DNA of 64,000 nucleotides from Flavobacterium sp. KJJ. Its GTDB lineage: Bacteria; Bacteroidota; Bacteroidia; Flavobacteriales; Flavobacteriaceae. Below, in pieces: positions 8,837-16,186 of this stretch. A model generated the notes under the pieces. That model ran no database searches, was not told the DNA's origin, and was given only the letters and a program-made list of their open reading frames with translations. The stretch is from positions 1,116,001 through 1,180,000 of the forward strand of contig NZ_JARP01000001.1 in NCBI RefSeq assembly GCF_000708595.2, read 5' to 3'. The translations under genes were made by a program, and so were the position numbers. Positions within the stretch are counted from its first letter, which is position 1. Each line of letters starts with the position of its first letter.

Positions 8837-9769
8837 ATGATGAAATTCCCTAAAATTGACTTTCCGCGATTAAAATCCAAATTACAGGTGAAATCACCTT
8901 GGGATAGGGTTATTATTTCGTTATTGAGTCTTTTGATTACCATTCCGATTTTTATCATTCTGCATCAAAATTTACGCGATTTAAATTGGGCTTTCAATTT
9001 AGACCGTGTATTTATCTTTATATTCGTTTTTATTGCAATTTTCTTTCTTTTAATGCTTTTGCGAACCATAATTATTTTATGTATCGCTGTTTATTTATTG
9101 ATTTTATTCTACGGAAGTGTTATAGGAAATTATGGTTTTAGTGAGATTTCTGAAGATTATAATTCAATGATTTATACAATGTCCGACAATCCTTTTCCGC
9201 AAGACATTATTGTAGCAAAGCTTCTTCCTTTTCCAAATAAATCAAAAATCATAAATGCCATAGAATATCAGAATCCAAAGGTTCGAAATTTTGCTATTAT
9301 GGCTACTACAAAGCATTTTAAAGGCATAAAAGGATATTCAGATTATAGAACTACGGTTCAATGTTTTGCTGTTTTTAAAGAAATAAACAGTCACTGGAAT
9401 TATGTAAACGATCCTAAAGAAGGTGATTATATAGCAACTGCAACTGAATCGTTAGAATACTTTTCTGGCGATTGCGATGACCATTCTATTTTAATGGCTG
9501 CAGCAATTCGTTCAATCGGCGGTACTCCTCGCCTTATTCATACAAAAGGCCATATTTATCCAGAAATTTTAATTGGTTCATTAATCGACTTGGAAAAAGT
9601 CAACTACCTGATAAAAAACGTTCTTTTTGTAAAAGAAAGTCAGGGTAAAAAAATTCACTATCATATTGATGAGCGAGGCCAGGTTTGGATGAACCTTGAC
9701 TATACAGCCACCTACCCAGGCGGTCCGTTTTTATACGAGGAGATTTTAGGAGAATTGACGCTTAACTAA
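8837..9769 (+). CDS. membrane-anchored transglutaminase-like protein
   Basis: A 310-residue protein with two or three hydrophobic segments between residues ~25 and 105, followed by a soluble transglutaminase-like domain. The catalytic cysteine lies in SGDCDDHS near residue 215 and the histidine in TKGHIYPE near 238. An aspartate follows in the C-terminal MNLDYTA segment. Bacterial members are usually peptidases or cross-linking enzymes whose domain faces the periplasm. The gene starts 18 nt after the substrate-binding-fold gene, so the two are probably an operon. Two adjacent ATG codons (8837 and 8840) are both plausible starts. Confidence 0.82.
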   Translation: MMKFPKIDFPRLKSKLQVKSPWDRVIISLLSLLITIPIFIILHQNLRDLNWAFNLDRVFIFIFVFIAIFFLLMLLRTIIILCIAVYLLILFYGSVIGNYGFSEISEDYNSMIYTMSDNPFPQDIIVAKLLPFPNKSKIINAIEYQNPKVRNFAIMATTKHFKGIKGYSDYRTTVQCFAVFKEINSHWNYVNDPKEGDYIATATESLEYFSGDCDDHSILMAAAIRSIGGTPRLIHTKGHIYPEILIGSLIDLEKVNYLIKNVLFVKESQGKKIHYHIDERGQVWMNLDYTATYPGGPFLYEEILGELTLN

Positions 9770-9888
9770 GTTTTCAGTCTCAGTTTTAAGTTATTAGTTG
9801 TTGCTTTGGACAAAAAAATATTTACTTAAGGCAAGATTTTACTAAAAGATCCAATTCTTATCCAAGATTTACAGCCAAAATCGCTAAT

Positions 9889-9919
9889 ATGTAAATATTT
9901 GATTATAAATATTTTACAT
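9889..9919 (+). promoter_or_regulatory. AT-rich inverted repeat upstream of lipoprotein gene
   Basis: ATGTAAATATTT and AAATATTTTACAT form a near-perfect inverted repeat with a 6-nt centre, 48 nt before the lipoprotein start. It lacks a T run, so an operator is likelier than a terminator. Confidence 0.4.
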
Positions 9920-9967
9920 ATTATTTTTTTTCGTAACTTTTCATAACTAATTCTTAATCAAATAATC

Positions 9968-10336
9968 ATGAAAAAATCTAAATTATTTATCTTCGGAGTT
10001 GCATTATTAGCAGTATTAATGATTTCATGTCACAGCAAAAGAAACAAATTGGTAAACTCTTGGAAAATCACTGCTGTAGAAGCTAAAATGCCACTTTCAG
10101 ATTCGGCTAAACATGTAATCCTTACATCAGGAAATCTAACCTTTACAAAAGACGGACATGTAACAGGATATCTACAGCGACCAATAACAGATGGAACTTA
10201 TGCATTGACAAAAGGAGGAAAAAGTTTAGTAATAAAAGATGAAACAGGAACTCCGTATCCTTGCGAAAGTACTATAACAGATGATAAACTGATATTAGAC
10301 TTAAAAGAAATGAAAGTTACACTTACTAAAATATAA
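9968..10336 (+). CDS. small lipoprotein, lipocalin-like
   Basis: A 122-residue protein with a clear lipoprotein signal: MKKSK, a hydrophobic run, and the lipobox LMISC placing the lipidated cysteine at residue 21. The mature part begins NKLVNSWKIT and is all-beta in pattern (NLTFTKDGHVTGY, TDGTYAL, KSLVIKDE), as in the Bacteroidota lipocalin-like secreted proteins. It is presumably attached to a membrane facing the periplasm or surface. Ligand and role unknown. The gene stands alone, preceded by 198 nt containing an inverted repeat. Confidence 0.75.
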   Translation: MKKSKLFIFGVALLAVLMISCHSKRNKLVNSWKITAVEAKMPLSDSAKHVILTSGNLTFTKDGHVTGYLQRPITDGTYALTKGGKSLVIKDETGTPYPCESTITDDKLILDLKEMKVTLTKI

Positions 10337-10383
10337 TCTTAATTATTCTATCTCAATTAAATACATAACCACAAACAATAAAA

Positions 10384-10416
10384 AAAAGCTCCTAAAATTA
10401 ATTTTTAGGAGCTTTT
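10384..10416. terminator. bidirectional terminator
   Basis: AAAAGCTCCTAAAA and its exact complement (14 bp) are separated by 5 nt between two convergent genes and bordered by A/T runs on both sides. Confidence 0.88.
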
Positions 10417-10427
10417 AATTTTATCAT

Positions 10428-11891
10428 TTATACCTGCTTAACTTCAGACAAACCACGTGTCAGCCAGCCTCTTTTGTTAGCTGTAGCAATTGCATAAGGT
10501 GTAATCCAGAATAAGCTGAAAGTGTAAAAAATACTATAGGAATAAGCCCAAAAAGCATCTGAAAAACTGTATCTTTTTGCATAGAATAAAACCGAAAAAC
10601 TCGATACAATCAATATACTTAAAAGCGTAGAACTAACGAATAATAGAGGATGCACAGCAATAAAAAGCAACATAAATAGTAAGAACGGATATGCCATAAT
10701 GATTTTTAATGACTGATTTAGAAATAAAAGTCTTGCACCAAATTTAGATTCTTTTCTAAAATCTTTAAATACATATTGCGCCATCATGATATTCTCACGT
10801 ACATTGCTTCTTCCCCATCTGATAAACATTTTATATAAACCTGTATACTCTTCAGGAACATTCGTTAAAACGTATGCATTTCTTTGAAATAAGACATGAA
10901 ATCCTTGTTTTAAAATCATATTCGTCATGGCGCGGTCCTCGCCAATGTCTGATGGCTGTCCCATGAATTTTTGATCGATCCATTCTGGCAGACAAGCAAA
11001 TACAGCATCGCTGCGATATGCAGCTGCAGCGCCCGGAGTACAAAGAACAGATCCTAACATGCTTTCTGCTGAACGCATAAATTCGAAACTCATTACAAAA
11101 CTTACATTTAGCATTTTAGGAAGCAACGCTTTTTTATTATTTAAAACGTGAACATTTCCAGCTACGGCCCCACATTTTTCATTAACAACAAACGGACTTA
11201 CAAGATTTCGCAAAGTATCTTTTTTTACAATTGAATCACTGTCGACTGTTACAAAAATTTCACCCGTTCCAAGCTCGAATCCGCGGTATAAAGCATGGCG
11301 TTTTCCTTTGTTTTCTGGCTGTTGATATATCGATAAACGATCTCCTAATTTAATTTTTGCCTGCTGCATCCAATACCACGTATCATCTTTACTTCCATCG
11401 TCAACAGCAAGTATTTGCAGTTTTTGTTCAGGAAAGTCGCTTTCTGCAAGACTTAGTAAGGTATCCCAAACTAATTTTCCTTCGTTGTATGCGGGAACAA
11501 TTACAGTACATGTTGGCAATAATTCATCTGAAACAGACTCAATTGGTTTGTATTTAATATACAGATATAAATTATAGAAGAAAGAACCTGTCTGAAAGAA
11601 GAATAATGCGGCTGCAACAATTAGAAAAGGAAAACCCCACGAAGAATTTATCCTGTCTATTTGAAATTGATCAAAGTCGGGTTGTAATTTATAAACTAAA
11701 AATGCACCAGTAAGCATTAAGATAAAAGTGCCTACAAGCACTATTGTACCTAATGGATTTGAAGTTTGATTTTCTTTTTTTGCTGATTTGCTGTTTACAC
11801 GAAAAAGAGAACTGTTTAAAGAAAGTTCCTTGTTAATGGTATCGCTGTTTGAAGAATAAAATTGGTCTGAAATAATTGTTTCACTTTTCAT
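10428..11891 (-). CDS. family 2 glycosyltransferase, membrane-bound, processive type
   Basis: A 487-residue GT2 enzyme resembling hyaluronan/chitin/cellulose synthases. Two hydrophobic segments lie at residues ~50-70 and ~85-112. The catalytic domain contains PAYNEGKLV, VDDGSKDDT near residue 165, VDSDSIV near 217 (metal-binding), GEDRAMTN near 318 (catalytic acidic residue) and the RWGRS acceptor motif near 357, a variant of Q/RxxRW. Three or four C-terminal membrane spans follow. It would polymerise a nucleotide-activated sugar and thread the product across the inner membrane. No PilZ domain or export partner gene is adjacent. The cytoplasmic N-terminal 40 residues are rich in Ser and Asn. 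Confidence 0.87.
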   Translation of the reverse strand: MKSETIISDQFYSSNSDTINKELSLNSSLFRVNSKSAKKENQTSNPLGTIVLVGTFILMLTGAFLVYKLQPDFDQFQIDRINSSWGFPFLIVAAALFFFQTGSFFYNLYLYIKYKPIESVSDELLPTCTVIVPAYNEGKLVWDTLLSLAESDFPEQKLQILAVDDGSKDDTWYWMQQAKIKLGDRLSIYQQPENKGKRHALYRGFELGTGEIFVTVDSDSIVKKDTLRNLVSPFVVNEKCGAVAGNVHVLNNKKALLPKMLNVSFVMSFEFMRSAESMLGSVLCTPGAAAAYRSDAVFACLPEWIDQKFMGQPSDIGEDRAMTNMILKQGFHVLFQRNAYVLTNVPEEYTGLYKMFIRWGRSNVRENIMMAQYVFKDFRKESKFGARLLFLNQSLKIIMAYPFLLFMLLFIAVHPLLFVSSTLLSILIVSSFSVLFYAKRYSFSDAFWAYSYSIFYTFSLFWITPYAIATANKRGWLTRGLSEVKQV

Positions 11892-11942
11892 ATCGGGCTA
11901 TTGATTTTTTATCTGTATGGCTTTTATTTTATTGTAATTTAA

Positions 11943-12078
11943 TTTGTATACACAAATGGATACTACCCCATTTTACAATGCACGTGCCATAAAGTTTTCA
12001 ATTTGAAAGTGAGGCCTTTATCTATTTCTGATAAAAATAAATGTGTATAAAGTTTACACACTTGTAAAAAGTTTATAC
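11943..12078 (-). promoter_or_regulatory. inverted repeats upstream of the glycosyltransferase gene
   Basis: Three related palindromic elements lie 50-190 nt before the start codon: TTTGTATACACAAA (11943-11956), TGTGTA-N7-TACACA (12042-12060) and GTATAAA-N20-TTTATAC (12045-12078). The first two share TGTGTATA in opposite orientation. They look like operator sites, but no cognate regulator can be named. Confidence 0.45.
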
Positions 12079-12089
12079 TTGGATATTAT

Positions 12090-12125
12090 AAAAAAAACCT
12101 CCAAAAATCAACTATTTTGAAGGTT
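12090..12125 (-). terminator. terminator of the PepSY-like gene
   Basis: Read on the minus strand, AACCTTCAAAA pairs with TTTTTGGAGGTT over 11 bp including one G-U pair and is followed by a run of eight Ts, 26 nt after the stop codon. Confidence 0.85.
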
Positions 12126-12150
12126 TAAAAATAAAATGCAATGTCATCGA

Positions 12151-12585
12151 CTACTCTTTTTTGTCTTTTAAAATTTGACCTTCTTTGGTAAATTCTAAAT
12201 CAATTTTGTTCGTTAAATCGACATCAAGATCCTTATGTCCGTAATCAATGTGTGTGATTTTTTCGTTTGGATAATGCTGTGCCACATAATCATTAATTAT
12301 TTTCGGAATAAAACCAGTCGGAATAGGTTTTCCGTCTCCATCAACTTCTCGATACGAACCATCTTTCCAGAATTCGACTTCTGTGCCGTCTTTCAATATG
12401 ACTTCAAAACCTTTTTCTCCGTGTTCGGCATCTTTTTTAGCAATCTCAACTGATGTATTGCTGAAATATTTTTTCAAAAATTCCTGAGATGGTTTTGGCA
12501 GTTCAGAAACTTCAATCTTCTTTTGAGCACTGGCCGATATTACAAAACCGAGCAGCAAGGCGACAAATATGATCTTCTTTTTCAT
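12151..12585 (-). CDS. secreted PepSY-like (DUF2874) protein
   Basis: A 144-residue exported protein with a Sec signal peptide ending ISASAQ near residue 21. The mature part consists of two PepSY-like repeats. One is LPKPSQEFLKKYF with FEVILKDGTEVEFWKDGSY, the other IINDYVAQHYP with VDLTNKIDLEFTKEGQI. This is the usual architecture of Bacteroidota PepSY_like periplasmic proteins, which have no catalytic residues and are thought to bind or inhibit other proteins. The gene has its own terminator, and its upstream region faces the GNAT gene on the opposite strand. Confidence 0.82.
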   Translation of the reverse strand: MKKKIIFVALLLGFVISASAQKKIEVSELPKPSQEFLKKYFSNTSVEIAKKDAEHGEKGFEVILKDGTEVEFWKDGSYREVDGDGKPIPTGFIPKIINDYVAQHYPNEKITHIDYGHKDLDVDLTNKIDLEFTKEGQILKDKKE

Positions 12586-12725
12586 GGTCTGTAAATTTAA
12601 AAATTATCGTATCTAGCTAATTTACAATAACTAAACTTGCATTCAAATCAATTTAAGAAACCTTTAGTTTTTTAACTAGAGGTTTTTTAGCTATATTTAA
12701 TCTTATATTTTGACTAATTTTAAGA

Positions 12726-13190
12726 ATGATAATTCAAAAAGCAGATAGCTCCGATCATGAAGTTTTAACCGCAATAACGAAAAAATCTAAAGCGTATTGG
12801 GGATATTCTGATGAACAAATTGAAATATGGTCTGAATTTTTAACTGTCACTAAAGAATATATCGAAACCAATTCAGTTTATAAATTGGTTCTGGAAAATC
12901 ATATAATAGGCTATTATTCATTCGTTTATCAAGATAAAACAACTGTAAAACTTGATAATTTATTTATTCTGCCAACATACATCGGAAAAGGTTTTGGAAA
13001 AAAGCTAATGAATGATTTTTTAAGAATATTGAAAAGCCAACCAATAAATAAAATAGTATTGAACGCTGAACCAAATGCTGCATTATTCTATACCAAATTT
13101 GGTTTTGTGAAAATAGGAGAAATTGAAACCTCAATTAAAGACAGGTTTTTACCGATAATGCAATTGCAATTAAATGAAAATCGAATTTAA
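12726..13190 (+). CDS. GNAT family N-acetyltransferase
   Basis: A 154-residue acetyltransferase with the acetyl-CoA-binding motif A: LDNLFILPTYIGKGFGKKL near residues 77-95, containing the Q/RxxGxG/A-type loop as YIGKGFG. Motif B (LNAEPNAALFYTKFGF near 118-133) follows. Substrate cannot be inferred. The next gene's likely start lies 10 nt after this stop codon, so the two are probably co-transcribed. Confidence 0.85.
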   Translation: MIIQKADSSDHEVLTAITKKSKAYWGYSDEQIEIWSEFLTVTKEYIETNSVYKLVLENHIIGYYSFVYQDKTTVKLDNLFILPTYIGKGFGKKLMNDFLRILKSQPINKIVLNAEPNAALFYTKFGFVKIGEIETSIKDRFLPIMQLQLNENRI

Positions 13191-13200
13191 AAATATAATT

Positions 13201-13698
13201 ATGAAAATGAAACCAATAATAGCCTTTCTAACTTTCTTTTTAAGCCTAACCAGTTTTGCACAAGAATTGCCAAGCCCTTATGAATCAGGCTTTGAATTTC
13301 CAATTGGTGCGAAGTTTACCATTAAATTAAATACAGCTGATCCTGAAAATATTACCTATTCTATTATAAAATTTGAACAATTTACCGAAATAATTGATAG
13401 TTTTGATCATGATGATTTATTTGAAAAAGATGGTGAAGAAGGAACAATTGACTTTTATTTCTGCCTTGGATCGAATGGTGATACAGAAGCAGAAAAAAAT
13501 AAAAACATGAAGGTTTTACTTCTTTTTAAAAACAGAACAAAACTTTCATTGAAGTATTTTTCTGAAATTCAATTGAATGAAGAAGAAGAATTTAAAGAAA
13601 CTTCAAATGTTGGCGCTTATCCAGGCGCAATAGGAAACGAGATGTGGCCTTATATGATCAACATGATACGAATACGAGATTTTAAAATTTCAAAATAA
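13201..13698 (+). CDS. exported hypothetical protein
   Basis: I do not recognise this family. With the start at 13201 the protein has 165 residues and opens with a clean Sec signal peptide (MKMKPIIAFLTFFLSLT, cleavage after SFAQ). An in-frame ATG at 13174 would overlap the GNAT gene and put nine polar residues ahead of the signal, so 13201 is preferred. The mature part is acidic, with EKDGEEGT and EEEEFKE stretches and a beta-rich pattern. There are no cysteine pairs beyond one Cys. It is probably periplasmic. Confidence 0.6.
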   Translation: MKMKPIIAFLTFFLSLTSFAQELPSPYESGFEFPIGAKFTIKLNTADPENITYSIIKFEQFTEIIDSFDHDDLFEKDGEEGTIDFYFCLGSNGDTEAEKNKNMKVLLLFKNRTKLSLKYFSEIQLNEEEEFKETSNVGAYPGAIGNEMWPYMINMIRIRDFKISK

Positions 13699-13718
13699 TT
13701 ATTTAAAAGATTTACAAA

Positions 13719-14180
13719 ATGAAAGCTGTAACCTTCCCGACAACTCCAGACTGCGAAATTGTTAGCAGCAGAATCGTGAACGCATCGCAAGAACTTGTTT
13801 TTGAAGCTTGGACAAATCCAAATCATTTAAAAAATTGGTGGGGACCAAAAGGATTTACTAATAGTTTTAGTGAATTTGACTTGCGTCCTGGCGGGAAATG
13901 GAAATTTGTAATGCACGCTCCAGAACAAGGAAATTTTCAGAATGAATGCGAATTTGTAAAAATTGAAAAACCTGCTGAAATTGCTTGGATACGCATTTCT
14001 AAGCCTTTGTTTAATGTCGTTGCAACTTTTGATGTACTCTCGAGCAATCAAACTAAAATCGTTTTTAGAATGGTTTTTGAAACGCCAGAAGAATCAAACA
14101 AATTAAGACCTTTTGTGGTAGATAAAAATGAAGAAAACTTTGACCGTCTTGAAGAGGAACTAAAAAAAATGTCGTTATAA
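13719..14180 (+). CDS. SRPBCC/AHSA1 domain protein
   Basis: A 153-residue START-like (AHSA1, activator of Hsp90 ATPase homologue 1) protein. The family pattern is clear: IVNASQELVFEAWTNPNHLKNWWGP near the N-terminus, FDLRPGGKWKFVMHAPE in the middle and FRMVFETPEES before the C-terminal helix. Members bind hydrophobic ligands in a helix-grip cavity. Bacterial versions often sit next to regulators. Here a Crp/Fnr-type regulator begins 66 nt downstream on the same strand. Ligand unknown. Confidence 0.87.
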   Translation: MKAVTFPTTPDCEIVSSRIVNASQELVFEAWTNPNHLKNWWGPKGFTNSFSEFDLRPGGKWKFVMHAPEQGNFQNECEFVKIEKPAEIAWIRISKPLFNVVATFDVLSSNQTKIVFRMVFETPEESNKLRPFVVDKNEENFDRLEEELKKMSL

Positions 14181-14197
14181 AATCTATTTTTTTTCTT

Positions 14198-14213
14198 TTT
14201 GTCATATGACAAA
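14198..14213 (+). promoter_or_regulatory. 16-bp perfect palindrome, likely Crp/Fnr-type operator
   Basis: TTTGTCATATGACAAA is perfectly self-complementary and lies 34 nt before the ATG of the Crp/Fnr-type gene. A degenerate copy (12 of 16 bases symmetric) precedes the following SDR gene. Dyad symmetry at this scale suits a dimeric Crp-family regulator, so autoregulation is inferred. Confidence 0.6.
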
Positions 14214-14246
14214 TTCTCCATAAAAAACTTTACTTACCTTTCGCAT

Positions 14247-14816
14247 ATGAAAGCATTTATAGATTTTATACTGCAGTTTGGAGATTTAAATCAGCAGCAG
14301 CTTGATTTAATTTCAAAAAAAGCTACCGAAAGATTGTTGCCCAAAGATGAATATTTTTCTGAAGCGGGCAAAATTGCACAAGAAGTTGGGTTTATTCTAG
14401 ACGGAATTGTACGAGTTTGCTATTACAATAATAAAGGCGAAGAAATTACCAAATATTTTATTGACGAAAATAATTTGGTAGTCGATTTAGAGAGTTTTGA
14501 CAATGAAATTTGTTCAAATGCTTATGTACAGGCAATCACAGATTGTAAGATGCTGGTTTTTTCTAAAAAAGATTGGCGAGAACTTTTAGACACTATTATT
14601 CCGTGGGAAGCAATCGTAAACAAAATTATCTCCAGAGCATTAAGACAAAAAGTAGAACGAAGAAGTCCGTTAGTTACTGAAGACGCAACGACGCGCTATT
14701 TGATGTTTTTAAAAATCTATCCGAATGTTGTCAACCGTATTCCACTTTCTTATGTGGCGTCTTATTTAGGCATTACACAATCATCTTTAAGCCGAATTAG
14801 AAAAAACATACAGTAA
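14247..14816 (+). CDS. Crp/Fnr family transcriptional regulator
   Basis: A 189-residue regulator. Residues ~10-115 form a cyclic-nucleotide-binding-like beta-roll (YFSEAGKIAQEVGFILDGIVR). Residues ~150-187 carry a winged helix with recognition helix ASYLGITQSSLSRIRK. No FNR-type cysteines are visible in the N-terminus, so it is unlikely to be an iron-sulfur oxygen sensor. I place the start at ATG 14247 (MKAFIDFILQFGD). An in-frame TTG at 14199 lies inside the operator palindrome and is an unlikely start. Members of this Bacteroidota subfamily usually control a neighbouring stress or metabolism gene, here perhaps the SDR at 14894. Confidence 0.87.
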   Translation: MKAFIDFILQFGDLNQQQLDLISKKATERLLPKDEYFSEAGKIAQEVGFILDGIVRVCYYNNKGEEITKYFIDENNLVVDLESFDNEICSNAYVQAITDCKMLVFSKKDWRELLDTIIPWEAIVNKIISRALRQKVERRSPLVTEDATTRYLMFLKIYPNVVNRIPLSYVASYLGITQSSLSRIRKNIQ

Positions 14817-14823
14817 ATCGCTT

Positions 14824-14839
14824 TTTGCCAAATGACAAA
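14824..14839 (+). promoter_or_regulatory. second, degenerate Crp/Fnr-type operator
   Basis: TTTGCCAAATGACAAA differs from the upstream palindrome at only two positions (T to C and T to A in the left half) and lies 55 nt before the SDR start codon. This suggests the SDR is a target of the adjacent regulator. Confidence 0.55.
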
Positions 14840-14893
14840 TGATTTTGTTTTTAAACGAAAGACCTTTGCTTCAATAATTTAAAAACACATAAA

Positions 14894-15631
14894 ATGAAAA
14901 CTGTATTAATAACTGGGGCCAACAGAAGTATTGGATTAGAAACAACAAAACAACTTTCTAAAAAAGGATTATTTGTTTATTTAGGAACACGAGATCTTGA
15001 AAAAGGAAATGCAATAGTAAAAGAGCTTAAGGAAAATGGATTTGATAATATCCAAGCTATTCAAATCGACGTTACAAAACCTGATTCAATTTTAGCTGCA
15101 AAAAACACAATTGAAAAAGAGAAGGGAAAATTAGATATTCTGATAAATAACGCGGGAATCAGCGGAGATTTTCCTCAGAATGCTTCGACTACTGCAATTA
15201 GCGACATTCAAACTGTATTTGATACTAATTTCTTTGGTGTTATCAGTGTTACACAAGCATTTTTAGACTTGCTGAAAAAATCAGAAAGCCCAAGAATCAG
15301 CAACATTACTTCTGGACTTGGTTCTTTAACACTTCACAGCGATCCTACTTGGAAATATTATGATATTAAACCTGCAAGCTACGCAACATCAAAAGCAGCC
15401 TTAAACGCCTACACAATTACGTTAGCATACGAACTGAAAGATTTGCCATTCAATGTCAATGCAATCGATCCAGGTTATACAGCTACAGATTTTAACCATC
15501 ACAGTGGGCCAGGAACGGTAGAAAGTGCTGCAACATTTATCATTAAGCATACTTATATAGATCAAAATGGACCAACAGGAAAGTTTTTCAGTAATGATAT
15601 TGAAGATGAAACTGAAGTAAGTCCGTGGTAA
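14894..15631 (+). CDS. short-chain dehydrogenase/reductase
   Basis: A 245-residue classical SDR using NAD(P)H. Visible motifs are the glycine-rich loop TGANRSIGLE at residues 7-16 (a variant of TGxxxGIG with Ser for the second Gly), the NNAG motif near 86 and the catalytic YATSKAA near 160. The C-terminus DETEVSPW resembles carbonyl-reductase-like members found beside Crp/Fnr regulators. Substrate unknown. The operator-like repeat at 14824 and the shared orientation link it to the upstream regulator. A T-tailed hairpin follows the gene. Confidence 0.87.
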   Translation: MKTVLITGANRSIGLETTKQLSKKGLFVYLGTRDLEKGNAIVKELKENGFDNIQAIQIDVTKPDSILAAKNTIEKEKGKLDILINNAGISGDFPQNASTTAISDIQTVFDTNFFGVISVTQAFLDLLKKSESPRISNITSGLGSLTLHSDPTWKYYDIKPASYATSKAALNAYTITLAYELKDLPFNVNAIDPGYTATDFNHHSGPGTVESAATFIIKHTYIDQNGPTGKFFSNDIEDETEVSPW

Positions 15632-15650
15632 ATAAGCTAAAAAATAACAT

Positions 15651-15686
15651 AAAAGCTCCGTTAGAAATAATGGGGCTTTTTTTTTC
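15651..15686 (+). terminator. terminator of the SDR gene
   Basis: AAAAGCTCC and GGGGCTTTT pair (one G-U) around a 12-nt loop, followed by TTTTT. It starts 20 nt after the SDR stop. Confidence 0.8.
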
Positions 15687-15702
15687 TTATATTCGTTAAT
15701 GA
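15684..15702 (+). promoter_or_regulatory. promoter-like motif shared with 22427-22445
   Basis: A 19-nt stretch containing TATATTCG (one mismatch from TAnnTTTG) is identical in 18 of 19 positions to one at 22427-22445. Both lie upstream of short genes, here the GNAT gene at 15737. Confidence 0.35.
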
Positions 15703-15736
15703 TCAACATTTAAATTACGGATATAAATCAAATCAC

Positions 15737-16186
15737 ATGGAATTAGTTGAATTTAGTTTTGATGAATACTTTATTACAACAGACAAAAACAAAATGGATG
15801 TTGTCGCAATTCATGATTTTTTATCAAAATATTCAGGATGGAGTGATAATATTCCGTTTGAGAAGGTAAAAATTTCTATTGAAAATTCATTGAACTTTGG
15901 AATGTTTCACAACAGCAAACAAATTGGATTTGCGAGAGTAATTTCAGATTTTTCTACAATTGCTTATTTAGGCGATATTTATGTTTTAGAAAATTACCGC
16001 GGAAAAGGACTTTCAAAAAAAATGATGGACACAGTTATAGCCCATCCAAACCTGCAAGGCCTTAGAAGATGGATTTTGCTGACATCAACCGCAGATTGGC
16101 TTTATGAAAAATATGGATTTAATAAATTACCTAAACCAGAAATTTACATGGAGTTATTTAATCCTAATGTTTACAGTAAATTATAA
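15737..16186 (+). CDS. GNAT family N-acetyltransferase
   Basis: A 149-residue acetyltransferase of the short COG0454-like type. Motif A is IYVLENYRGKGLSKKMMDTV near residues 83-102, with RGKG as the acetyl-CoA pyrophosphate loop. Motif B is LLTSTADWLYEKYGFNKL near 116-134. No paired toxin-antitoxin gene is present. Its 3' end overlaps the convergent kinase gene by 6 nt, so the two stop codons abut with no room for a terminator. Substrate unknown. Confidence 0.86.
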   Translation: MELVEFSFDEYFITTDKNKMDVVAIHDFLSKYSGWSDNIPFEKVKISIENSLNFGMFHNSKQIGFARVISDFSTIAYLGDIYVLENYRGKGLSKKMMDTVIAHPNLQGLRRWILLTSTADWLYEKYGFNKLPKPEIYMELFNPNVYSKL

